Below are positions 45,989-54,184 of a stretch of DNA of 64,000 nucleotides, in pieces. Position numbers and translations under genes: made by a program. The DNA comes from Chitinophaga sp. SYP-B3965 (GTDB taxonomy: Bacteria; Bacteroidota; Bacteroidia; Chitinophagales; Chitinophagaceae): positions 496,001 through 560,000 of the forward strand of contig NZ_WJFD01000003.1 in assembly GCF_009647655.1 (NCBI RefSeq), in the 5' to 3' direction. The notes under the pieces were generated by a model. That model was given only the letters and a program-made list of their open reading frames with translations. It had not been told where the DNA came from and made no database searches. Numbering within the stretch: position 1 is the first letter of the stretch; the number at the start of each line of letters is the position of its first letter.

Positions 45989-47192
45989 ATTTACTGATCA
46001 CAAGTGATGCATTATTCCCACCGAAACCAAATGAATTGGAAATTACGTTCTTCACGGGGTAATTTTCCAATAATTGCGTTTCTGGTGTGATGTGCAGTTC
46101 TTCCATCTTTTCAGAGAAGTGAAGATTCGGAAAGACCAACTGTTCCCTGATGGCCAATACCCCAAAGATAGCTTCTATCGCTCCTGCGGCGGCCAATGTA
46201 TGTCCGGTGAATGGTTTGGTGGAACTGAATTTAGGCACATTGCTTCCAAACAGCCGCTCCAATGCAATGCCTTCAGATACATCATTATTTAAAGTAGCTG
46301 TGCCGTGTACATTTACGTATTGCACATCTGCCGTACTTCTGCCGCTCATCTTCAAAGCTTTCTTCATGGCTTCGTATGCACCATCCCCTTCCGGTGAAGG
46401 TGCTGTAGGATGAAATGCTTCGTTGGTATTACACCATCCGCTGAGTTCTGCGAGGATCTGTGCGTTCCTTTCCTTCACCAATGATTCACTTTCCAATACC
46501 ACGTAAGCAGCTCCCTCTCCCAGGTTCAGCCCATTACGCTGCTGATCAAAGGGGCGGCAGAATTGCTTATCGATGTTCTTCAGTGAATTAAAACCGTTCA
46601 TGGTGAAGCGGGTGAGTGCTTCTGTGCCACCACATACAGCACGTTGTACCAGGCCCTGCTGAATGAGGCGTGCGCCATACATTAGTGCATTGGCAGAAGA
46701 AGAACAGGCGGTGCTGATGGTAGTTACATATTCATCGATACCAGTTTCGTCTGCTATGCGTTGGGTGCAATCTGCGCAGTCCAGGGTATCGATGTAATTG
46801 AGGAAGTCTCCTTCTTTGTTAGGATCCAGGATATCGAAATATACTTTTTCCGTATCACACATACCGCCAACGGTGGAAGCATTGATGAAGGCGGTGGGTA
46901 ATTCTTTCGCATCCTTTATACCGGCGGAGCGTAAGGCTTCCTGTATGGCCACAAGGCCCAGCAAGGTGGTGCGGGTGTAACCGGGAAGTTCTTTAATACC
47001 GGCCATGGCAGCCAGTTCAGCTGTAGTGGCCGCTACTTCTCCTACAGGCAACACATCTCTGTGAATGGTATCAATATGACGGGTGTATCCCAATCCACTC
47101 TTCTGCTCGCGCAGATGACGGAGATTCTCCTGCACATTGTTGCCAATGGCAGAGATCATGCCTATCCCTGTTATAAAAACGCGTTCCGCCAT
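45978..47192 (-). CDS. Beta-ketoacyl-ACP synthase (FabF-type)
   Basis: 404 residues with the full KS II triad: Cys163 (TISTACSSS), His in NVHGTATLNND and His in PFTGHTLAAAGA, plus the NSFGFGGNNAS loop. It condenses an acyl chain with malonyl-ACP. Its neighbours (dedicated ACP 8 nt upstream, inactive KS partner overlapping downstream) mark it as a specialised synthase for a secondary lipid or polyene, not the housekeeping FabF. Confidence 0.9.
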   Translation of the reverse strand: MAERVFITGIGMISAIGNNVQENLRHLREQKSGLGYTRHIDTIHRDVLPVGEVAATTAELAAMAGIKELPGYTRTTLLGLVAIQEALRSAGIKDAKELPTAFINASTVGGMCDTEKVYFDILDPNKEGDFLNYIDTLDCADCTQRIADETGIDEYVTTISTACSSSANALMYGARLIQQGLVQRAVCGGTEALTRFTMNGFNSLKNIDKQFCRPFDQQRNGLNLGEGAAYVVLESESLVKERNAQILAELSGWCNTNEAFHPTAPSPEGDGAYEAMKKALKMSGRSTADVQYVNVHGTATLNNDVSEGIALERLFGSNVPKFSSTKPFTGHTLAAAGAIEAIFGVLAIREQLVFPNLHFSEKMEELHITPETQLLENYPVKNVISNSFGFGGNNASLVISKYEG

Positions 47193-47200
47193 GCCGTTGT

Positions 47201-47458
47201 TTAAGCTGGTTGTTTGCTCTGAATGAACTCAGCCATGCTTTGTACGGACTGTAGTATTTTACGCCCTTCGCGGGGATCTTCTACTTTGATCTTGTATTGC
47301 CTTTCCAACAGCACCATCAATTCCAGCGAATCGATACTATCCAGTCCCAATCCTTCGCCGAACAATGCAGCATTGTCGTCAATATCTTCAGGGCGGGTGT
47401 CCTGCAGGTTCAGGGCCTCAATGATCTGCTGTTTCAATTTCAGTTTTAACGCTTCCAT
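47201..47458 (-). CDS. Acyl carrier protein
   Basis: 85 residues from the ATG at 47458; a GTG six codons earlier is possible. Ser41 in GLGLDSIDSLEL is the phosphopantetheine site. Acidic four-helix ACP shape. It carries chains for the KS/KS-like pair encoded next (8 nt) and may present an acyl group to the BtrH-type transferase of the cluster. Confidence 0.92.
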   Translation of the reverse strand: MEALKLKLKQQIIEALNLQDTRPEDIDDNAALFGEGLGLDSIDSLELMVLLERQYKIKVEDPREGRKILQSVQSMAEFIQSKQPA

Positions 47459-47545
47459 AATTGTTGTAGGTTTCACGCTCGTGGCGCATTTCCAAGGGAG
47501 TAAAAATAATTGTTTTACCGTTGTTAAGAAAATGTTTATTCTTCG

Positions 47546-48838
47546 TTAACTGATCCTTCTTTGTTCCACCCAGGCCGCAATACCCAGCATCACCAACCCG
47601 CAGGCCAGTAAACGGGTAATATCCGGCAGGATAAAACTAACATTCCCATTCCTCAGATAAACATCGTTTATAGCATCCAGGCCCCAGCTCAGAGGAGATA
47701 ATCTTCCGATCATCTGGATATTCTCCGGCATGATCTCCAGCGGGATCCAGATGCCGCCAATGGCGCTCAGGATCACAATAGAAATAGCCCCAAAGTTCAG
47801 TGCCTGGTTAGGTGTTTTAAATAAAGTGCCTATCAGGATGCCATAGGCAGTAGCAGTAACACCGATAGTTACAGCTGTTATGAATCCTGCCAGATGGTTC
47901 ACACCCAGTTGCAGGGCCGGCAAATCCAGCAGGGGCATGACATAGATACCGATAACGATCATCAGATAGAACTGTACCACACAAATTCCTACAAAGAACA
48001 ACAGTTTGCCGGAGAGGATGGAGAGGTAATTGCCAGGGATCAGTTTCATCCGCACGAGGCTGCCATCTTCTCTTTCACGGATCATGTTGCCGGCAATGGG
48101 GATCACGATGAAGAACATGGCGAAGATACTCCATGCCGGTACGTTGTGTTGTACAGAATTAGAGATCACATCTATCTCCTGGTTTTTACCCAGGTTGGTT
48201 TCCTGCAGGCCTACTGCTTTCAGTTTGATGGCAGGAAATGTATCTGTGGCCGTGCTATCCTTACTCTTCAGCTGTAGCTGGATGCGTTCCAGCAAAAGGT
48301 CTGTTTGCACCTGCGTCAGGAAATTATCCAGGGCCTGGTGAATAGCACTTTTAAATGCTTTCTTGGCTGCAGGGTCAAAGTAGAGTTGTACTGCCAGGGA
48401 GTCCGCGGCTATGGCCTTTACCGGCAGCTGTACCGGAATGCCCATGCGTTTGGAGATATCGTTCACGATCTTGTTGGCATTGCTAACAATCTCTGCTGTA
48501 CTGCCTTTAGGGATGATGATACTTATTTTATAATGCCCCTCTCCTATTAATGCTTTGGCGGTTGTTTCGCTAACGGGTTGATCATTTAATGAATCTATCA
48601 CATTGAATTGACCGCTGTTGCCAAGCCCTTCTCTGATGTAGCGGCCCAGCCTTCCCTGGTCGTTATCCACGGTGAGGATATCGAACTTCACTTCCTGGTA
48701 ATCTTTAAACGGTGCGTCCTGGATCAGGGCCATCACGGTGATCAGGATAATGGGCATGGCAAATAGCAATGCCAGTCCCGCTTTATCCCGCAGGAGCAGC
48801 AGCCATTCTTTTCGTATTGTAGCAATGAGCCTTAACAT
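47546..48838 (-). CDS. ABC-2 type exporter permease
   Basis: 430 residues: one N-terminal helix (RDKAGLALLFAMPIILITVM), a periplasmic domain of about 200 residues, then five helices near 235-430 with the ABC-2 pattern (VIPIAGNMIREREDG, GGIWIPLEIMPENIQ). It forms the membrane channel with the ATPase encoded 6 nt upstream. In this cluster the cargo is likely the lipid or pigment product or an intermediate. Confidence 0.88.
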   Translation of the reverse strand: MLRLIATIRKEWLLLLRDKAGLALLFAMPIILITVMALIQDAPFKDYQEVKFDILTVDNDQGRLGRYIREGLGNSGQFNVIDSLNDQPVSETTAKALIGEGHYKISIIIPKGSTAEIVSNANKIVNDISKRMGIPVQLPVKAIAADSLAVQLYFDPAAKKAFKSAIHQALDNFLTQVQTDLLLERIQLQLKSKDSTATDTFPAIKLKAVGLQETNLGKNQEIDVISNSVQHNVPAWSIFAMFFIVIPIAGNMIREREDGSLVRMKLIPGNYLSILSGKLLFFVGICVVQFYLMIVIGIYVMPLLDLPALQLGVNHLAGFITAVTIGVTATAYGILIGTLFKTPNQALNFGAISIVILSAIGGIWIPLEIMPENIQMIGRLSPLSWGLDAINDVYLRNGNVSFILPDITRLLACGLVMLGIAAWVEQRRIS

Positions 48839-48844
48839 GTTTTT

Positions 48845-49591
48845 TTAATCTCTAACTGCATGCCCTGTATAATGTAAAAACACATCTTCAAGATTCCTGC
48901 ATGCCGGATGCTGCCGGATCAGATCCGTCGGATTTCCCTGTACCACCAGCTTTCCTTCATCAATAATGGCCACATCTTCACAGATCTGTTGTGCTTCGTC
49001 CAGTAAATGGGAAGTATATACTACGCTGTTACCTTTCTGATTATATTCTTTTAAGAATTGCAGGATCATGGTGCGGGATTGTACATCCACGCCTGCGGTT
49101 GGTTCGTCCAGGATGAGTAAACGGGGCTCATGCAAAATGGCGGCGATGATGTTCGTACGCCGTTTCATACCACCGGAAAACTTCCCCACTTCTTTGTCTG
49201 CCGCTTTTTCCAGTCCGAATATTTCCAGGTAATGATCTATTTTTTGCTTTAATGCTTTGCCCTTGAAACCATACAAGTTGCCGAAATAACAGAGGTTCTC
49301 TTTTGCGGTGAGCTGCGGGAACAATGCTATTTGCTGCGGCACGATACCGATGATCCGTTTGATGGCTTCACGGCGTGCTGCATCCTGTGGTATATCAAAG
49401 ATCATCACCTTGCCGCTGCCTGCTTTTACGAGTCCGCATAAGATAGAGATAGTGGTGGTTTTTCCTGCGCCATTGGGGCCCAGCAAACCTACTATCTTTC
49501 CTTCGGGGAATGAAAACGACAACCCTTCCAGGCTTGGCGTTAAGGCCCCTGCGTAAGTTTTATGCAGATCCGTTACAGCAATGCTAGTCAT
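48845..49591 (-). CDS. ABC transporter ATP-binding protein
   Basis: 248 residues with Walker A GPNGAGKTT, signature FSGGMKRR and Walker B LLILDEPTAGVD, plus the ABC-2 exporter-type switch TSHLLDEAQ. Its start overlaps the BtrH-type gene by 8 nt, and the permease follows 6 nt later. Powers export of the cluster's product. Confidence 0.93.
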   Translation of the reverse strand: MTSIAVTDLHKTYAGALTPSLEGLSFSFPEGKIVGLLGPNGAGKTTTISILCGLVKAGSGKVMIFDIPQDAARREAIKRIIGIVPQQIALFPQLTAKENLCYFGNLYGFKGKALKQKIDHYLEIFGLEKAADKEVGKFSGGMKRRTNIIAAILHEPRLLILDEPTAGVDVQSRTMILQFLKEYNQKGNSVVYTSHLLDEAQQICEDVAIIDEGKLVVQGNPTDLIRQHPACRNLEDVFLHYTGHAVRD

Positions 49592-50585
49592 ACTTCACTT
49601 TTGATAAACGGCGGAAGATCTTTTCTTCCTCATCCGCAATATGCATCAGCATATCTCCCAACTCGTTATATGGACTGTTATCCACTACGCGGGCTTTACA
49701 CACACGGCCGGCCGCAAATGCAAAATTGCGCCAGAGGTCTCCCACCAGTGTGAGGTCTTTCCCGATAGCGATCAGCTCTTCTTTTTTCAATAAAGTGCCT
49801 GCTTCCTGTAAAAAAGCGGCATACATAAAACGAAATCCTGCACCACCGGTACCGATCTCTTCCTGCATGCGGATAATATTACCGAGGTACAATGCAGCTC
49901 TTCTGTCTCCCTGTTTTTCAGGATATTGTCTTACACGTTTGGCGAGGTAGCGGATGCCTTTGATACCGAATTGCGGCATTGGCACCTTCAGCATAAAATA
50001 ACAGGCCTGTTTGATACCTGCTTTTATGGGACCAGCAAAATCAACGTTCTGCGGAACACTCACCGGATAGTACATTTTGCCTTGCGGCGCAGGGAATCCT
50101 TTTGCAAAGCGTGCCTGCTCAAGACTTTCAGGATCTATTTTTGTAACCGTATCCATTACGGGATCACTCACGAGGTAATCATTTCCTTCTTTTCCAAACA
50201 CTACCAGGTTATGTGCATTGAAGTGGAACCGGTAAGAAGCAGGGAAGTAAGGCAGGTAATATACGCTGGATTGCATGCCCACCGGTATACCTTTTGCGAT
50301 CACATCATCCAGCGCCTGCTGTGCTTTTGCGGGATTGCTGAACTTATGTGATTCCATTTTTACACCAAGGCGTTTGCATACCCTGGAGAAAATAGCGCCG
50401 GGCCAGATGCGGTAAGTGGTACCCGGTACACCGTTCACTTTTACAAAGGGCAGGTGGCCGAAAAAGATACCTGCGCCAATGCCAAATGCCATGGGTTCAC
50501 TGATCTTTAAACCATAATGGCGGAACATATTGGAAACTACGCCGCTCTCGCAATGAGCTGTTTGTACGTGATTGAACGTTGTCAT
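49584..50585 (-). CDS. BtrH-type acyltransferase-like protein
   Basis: 333 residues. The first 150 fit the BtrH N-terminal domain, a papain-like fold with Cys12 (AHCESGVVSN), His125 (HFNAHNLVVFG) and Asp141 (LVSDP) as a plausible triad. BtrH of butirosin synthesis moves an acyl group from an ACP to an amine, so this protein may load an ACP-bound chain onto a hydroxyl or amine acceptor. The C-terminal 150 residues are helical and unassigned. Central gene of the Dar cluster. Confidence 0.78.
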   Translation of the reverse strand: MTTFNHVQTAHCESGVVSNMFRHYGLKISEPMAFGIGAGIFFGHLPFVKVNGVPGTTYRIWPGAIFSRVCKRLGVKMESHKFSNPAKAQQALDDVIAKGIPVGMQSSVYYLPYFPASYRFHFNAHNLVVFGKEGNDYLVSDPVMDTVTKIDPESLEQARFAKGFPAPQGKMYYPVSVPQNVDFAGPIKAGIKQACYFMLKVPMPQFGIKGIRYLAKRVRQYPEKQGDRRAALYLGNIIRMQEEIGTGGAGFRFMYAAFLQEAGTLLKKEELIAIGKDLTLVGDLWRNFAFAAGRVCKARVVDNSPYNELGDMLMHIADEEEKIFRRLSKVKYD

Positions 50586-50594
50586 GAAAGGTTT

Positions 50595-51020
50595 TTATTG
50601 GGGTCGTTGGAATGGTAACAATTCGCCCTTTTGTAATACATCCGCAGGAATAGAAAAAATGGCTGCGTAACGTGTTATCATTCCGGTGCTTAATTTTTTA
50701 AATACAGCAGGTTTCATATGCCGTTTTACCTGCCAGCCGAACTTACCGGCTTTACTGGCCAGCAAAGGAAGGTCCAGCAGGGTTCTTTCCATATAGTATG
50801 CAATGGGGCTTTTCTGGCCGGCCAATACCTGGTCCCTGGTTTCATTCACACGATGTTCTACTTCTTCCCAGGCCTGGTCCAGTGCCACATTCTCCGGTTC
50901 CCAGCCAACGCTGGATACAGGGGCAGTGTATTCACCAGACTGGTCTACTGCATAAAAAAGTTGTTTAAAGGTGCCTTTGTGCAGGTTGTCGCCATCCTGC
51001 GGAACTTCTTCTTTTTTCAT
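50595..51020 (-). CDS. Conserved small protein of the Dar cluster
   Basis: 141 residues, no signal peptide and no clear membrane helix. I do not recognise a fold; the central part (DQAWEEVEHRVNETRDQVL) is helical and the last 50 residues are basic. It lies 9 nt before the BtrH-type gene and 88 nt after darB, in the same direction, so it probably acts with them. Confidence 0.65.
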   Translation of the reverse strand: MKKEEVPQDGDNLHKGTFKQLFYAVDQSGEYTAPVSSVGWEPENVALDQAWEEVEHRVNETRDQVLAGQKSPIAYYMERTLLDLPLLASKAGKFGWQVKRHMKPAVFKKLSTGMITRYAAIFSIPADVLQKGELLPFQRPQ

Positions 51021-51108
51021 TGTTGCAGTTTTGAAGGATATTACTGAAATGCAGCAGGAGCCCTTATTTCCGGCCCCTGCTGCATTATATTGTTCTCGTA
51101 ATGAATTC

Positions 51109-52245
51109 CTATACTACCGTGATCTGTGCATATGCGTAAGAGAACCTTGCGCTCTCCGGCACCATCATCACAATTTTGTCTCCCTTCTTCAACAGGTTCT
51201 GGTTGAGCAATTCTTCCAGCATAAAATAAGGAGAAGCGGTACCTACGTTCCCTACGCGTGTAAGGTTGGTGAACCATTTTTCCTGTGGGATGTGTACACC
51301 CAGCTTTGCAATTTCCTCATCTATCCTGAAACGGAAATATTCAGAAGAAAGGTGCGGGAGGAAATACGTGATCTCATCTATATTGATGTTGTATTTCTCC
51401 ACCATCGCTTTCCACATATGCGCACCGGAAGGTACAATGTTCTTGCCGAGCAGGCGGGTATCCTGTTTGAAGGAGAAAACGCTGTTGGCAGCCCATTCTT
51501 CAGGGGTCATATCTGTCCATCCTTTCGTAGTACCGTCACCGTTCTTGATGGCGCCGGCATACATGCAGGTATCCAGTTCGTTGGCATATGATGCGATCTC
51601 TACCCAATCTACGCGGAGCGAGAGGCCTTCTTCATTTGGTTTATCCTGGAAGAGGGCAGCGCTGGCGCCGTCGGAGAGCATCCATCTTAAAAAGTCTTTT
51701 TCGAAAGCGATGATAGGGTTCTCTGCGAGGCTCTTCAGGTTTTCTGTTTCCGGCTCAAACTTTTGAGACAGCATCCAGCTGGAGAACTTTTCAGAACCGG
51801 TACTTACCGCATTAGTGGTATTCCCGCATTTGATAGACATGAAAGCATACTTAAAAGCCTGCATCCCTGCAGCACAGGCACCAGTAGCAGCAATCAGCTC
51901 TACGGGCGGGCATTTCAGGATACCATGCACCATAGCAGCATGGTTAGGCAGCAACTGATCCGGAGAAGTGGTACCGCAAGCCAGCAATTGCAGTTTGTTG
52001 ATAGGGAACTTTTCATCAAACAGGTTCCGTACCGCCTCAGCAGTCATCTCTGCATTGGAATGTGTAGTTTTTCCTTCTTTATCCAATGCATAGTAACGGG
52101 TTTTGATCTTGTTGTTTCCCAAGATCATCGTCCTGGCCCGGGACGGCTTTCCGTCCACCATTCCGAGGATACTTTCCATCTCATCATTCCCTACTGGCTC
52201 GTTCGGCAAAAATTTGGAGAGCCTCGTAATATATACTTCTTTCAT
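51109..52245 (-). CDS. darB: KAS III-like ketosynthase DarB
   Basis: 378 residues of the FabH/KAS III type. Cys124 (TGACAAG), His in FLPHLSSEYF and Asn in RVGNVGTASPYF form the expected triad. DarB-type enzymes join two acyl units to give a 2,5-dialkylcyclohexane-1,3-dione. Adjacent to darA, which supports the specific call over a housekeeping FabH. A -7-like TATCTTTA lies 30 nt upstream. Lead gene of the nine-gene run if darA is counted separately. Confidence 0.85.
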   Translation of the reverse strand: MKEVYITRLSKFLPNEPVGNDEMESILGMVDGKPSRARTMILGNNKIKTRYYALDKEGKTTHSNAEMTAEAVRNLFDEKFPINKLQLLACGTTSPDQLLPNHAAMVHGILKCPPVELIAATGACAAGMQAFKYAFMSIKCGNTTNAVSTGSEKFSSWMLSQKFEPETENLKSLAENPIIAFEKDFLRWMLSDGASAALFQDKPNEEGLSLRVDWVEIASYANELDTCMYAGAIKNGDGTTKGWTDMTPEEWAANSVFSFKQDTRLLGKNIVPSGAHMWKAMVEKYNINIDEITYFLPHLSSEYFRFRIDEEIAKLGVHIPQEKWFTNLTRVGNVGTASPYFMLEELLNQNLLKKGDKIVMMVPESARFSYAYAQITVV

Positions 52246-52274
52246 GACTGGATTTAAAAAAGTTTAAGCGGGCG

Positions 52275-52282
52275 TAAAGATA
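52275..52282 (-). promoter_or_regulatory. Putative -7 element of darB
   Basis: On the minus strand TATCTTTA, one base from TAnnTTTG, 29 nt before the darB ATG in the 111-bp darA/darB spacer. Confidence 0.35.
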
Positions 52283-52356
52283 AAATTTTGAATGGATAAT
52301 CGAATCACACACATTTCCCATGGCAGGAAATTAATATACGCTCTCGTCTATAGAGA

Positions 52357-53283
52357 TCATCCTTCCCGGAGATCTATTCCTTTGTAATAAGTAACATCCT
52401 TTGCCAGTTGTTCCTTCTGCAGCGTGAGCTTTAACCAGGAAGCAACAGTGGTGAAAGGAGACAGTACAGGAATGGCTACCAACAGAATAGCCCTGTACAT
52501 GGAAACGCGCCCCTGCCTTCCCGCATCACCAGGACCGCCTTTTTCACTAATATAATTGGCCCAGAAACGGAAAGGTTTCACCCCTCTGAATTCCAGGACT
52601 ACCAGGCTTGGTTTTAACTCAACGCTTTCCAGCGCCAGTAATTGTGTATGTAACTGGTCATAATTATGCTGCTCCAGCGCCTGCAGGATAGGCTCTGCAA
52701 ACCTGCCGGATTCAGCGATCTCTTTTTCCTGCACGCCTGCGGGCGGGAAAATAAAGAATGCCTCTTTTTTCCCTTTGGTGGCCCAGCGGAGGATAGTGAT
52801 CAGGGATACCAGGTTGGGATTTTTGTCTACCAACACGATATTCCCTACCAGTTTTGCACCTGCCTTTTGCAGGTAACGCTTCATTTTCTCCTGTGCATTG
52901 ATCCACATGTTCCGGCAACCGAGTAAGGTAACTACCGGTTTACCCTTCAGCAAGCGGATACCTTCTTCACTTTGCAAAAATGCTGCCACTGGTTGAGACG
53001 GGGAAAGGAACCATGGCTGATAGGCCATGATCACCAGGTCAAAATGCGTATTTGGGTCCACTTTCAGTGGCATGATATGACGCGGTTTTGCCAATACCGT
53101 TTCCGGCATGGCATCAAAAAACGCCTGTTTAGACCATGGGAAAGGGAAAGGCTGAATGGGCACCAGTTCCTCGAACACTATATCTGCCTTGCCCTGCAAT
53201 GGCGCTGTCACATGATCAATAATTCTCCGTAGCTGACCGGTTTGGGTGAAATACACCACTAATATCTTAGGTTTCTGCGTCAT
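52357..53283 (-). CDS. darA: Dialkylresorcinol-forming protein DarA
   Basis: 308 residues. The start KILVVYFTQTGQLRRIID looks like a flavodoxin nucleotide-binding loop and the fold continues to about 180; the C-terminal part has one hydrophobic stretch (YRAILLVAIPVLSPFTTVAS). DarA is catalogued as a dialkylresorcinol condensing enzyme and has been assigned the aromatising step that turns the DarB dione into a resorcinol; the flavodoxin-like motif fits oxidation. Same direction as darB, 111 bp upstream. Confidence 0.83.
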   Translation of the reverse strand: MTQKPKILVVYFTQTGQLRRIIDHVTAPLQGKADIVFEELVPIQPFPFPWSKQAFFDAMPETVLAKPRHIMPLKVDPNTHFDLVIMAYQPWFLSPSQPVAAFLQSEEGIRLLKGKPVVTLLGCRNMWINAQEKMKRYLQKAGAKLVGNIVLVDKNPNLVSLITILRWATKGKKEAFFIFPPAGVQEKEIAESGRFAEPILQALEQHNYDQLHTQLLALESVELKPSLVVLEFRGVKPFRFWANYISEKGGPGDAGRQGRVSMYRAILLVAIPVLSPFTTVASWLKLTLQKEQLAKDVTYYKGIDLREG

Positions 53284-53315
53284 AAGTTGGTTCGGATGGT
53301 CTTATAAAAAGCCTG

Positions 53316-53323
53316 CAAACATA
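53316..53323 (-). promoter_or_regulatory. -7 element of darA
   Basis: On the minus strand TATGTTTG, exact TAnnTTTG, 32 nt before the darA ATG. A TTG stands 11 bp upstream of it (53335-53337). Confidence 0.5.
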
Positions 53324-53343
53324 CAAAAGATTTTCAATTTGAT

Positions 53344-54057
53344 TTACTGCTTCTTTACTGACCCGGAGCCAATCTTATTGAGCTCTACGGTTGGATCTCC
53401 TTTATATTTCACATCGCCGGAACCTACTATATTGGCTTTCAATGAACGGCTGGCATGGAGGTCCACATTCCCGCTGCCGGCAATGTCCAGATCCGCTGTT
53501 TCCGTCATCAGATCTTCCAGGTGTGCGTTTCCGCTACCTGCCAGGTTCACTTTCAGGTCCCGGGTTTCTCCTTTTACCTTAAAGTTACCGGACCCTGCCA
53601 GATCGAGATTCACTACAGGGGCGCTAAAGCTGGCGTTGAGGTTTCCGCTGCCGGAAAGGCTCAGGTGTACCGGAACAGCGCTTTCAAAATGGCTTTGAAT
53701 ATCCAGGTCTCCGGAGCCGGAAAGCTCTGCGGATACCAGTTTAGCTGTTGTGAGGTAGATCTTCACCTGTTTGCGGGTATTGATGTGTACATTCCTTTTG
53801 AAACGCACTTCCAGCCGGCCACCGTCCTCTACCAGTTCTATGAAGGGGAGGATATTATCTTCCGCTTCAATAGTGGCATGAGAAGTATTGCCTTTGGTAA
53901 TATATACATTCATGGAGCCGGATGCCTCCACAGCAGTAAATTCACTGAGGTCACGTTCTTCTTTACTAACGTTACCGCTGCCACGCACTTCGTCGCAGGA
54001 GACAAAAGCGGGAGTTAAAAGGAGCATTAATGCAAAATATTTCAAATTCGTAAGCAT
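53344..54057 (-). CDS. DUF2807 (head GIN domain) secreted protein
   Basis: 237 residues with a signal peptide or lipobox region (LTPAFVSCDEV). The mature protein carries repeated GSGN/GSGD turns roughly every 20 residues (SGSGDLD, SGSGNLN, AGSGNFK, AGSGNAH, AGSGNVD, VGSGDVK), each closing a strand, so it should form a regular beta-helix or sheet. The DUF2807/GIN family is widespread in Bacteroidota and of unknown role. Upstream of darA by 60 nt, same direction, but with darA's own promoter at its 3' end. Confidence 0.88.
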   Translation of the reverse strand: MLTNLKYFALMLLLTPAFVSCDEVRGSGNVSKEERDLSEFTAVEASGSMNVYITKGNTSHATIEAEDNILPFIELVEDGGRLEVRFKRNVHINTRKQVKIYLTTAKLVSAELSGSGDLDIQSHFESAVPVHLSLSGSGNLNASFSAPVVNLDLAGSGNFKVKGETRDLKVNLAGSGNAHLEDLMTETADLDIAGSGNVDLHASRSLKANIVGSGDVKYKGDPTVELNKIGSGSVKKQ

Positions 54058-54169
54058 AACCTGGGTTTAATATTGGACTAGTTGCCCGGAAAATTACAAA
54101 GAATTCCGCGTTCCGCATGCATTTCACATCATATCCCCCAATTCAGAAAACCAAAATCCGAAATTCCAC

Positions 54170-54177
54170 TATCTTTG
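54170..54177 (+). promoter_or_regulatory. -7 element of guaA, 7 nt from the ATG
   Basis: TATCTTTG, exact TAnnTTTG, ending 7 nt before the guaA ATG, which implies a leaderless or nearly leaderless mRNA. Confidence 0.55.
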
Positions 54178-54184
54178 CGCGACC

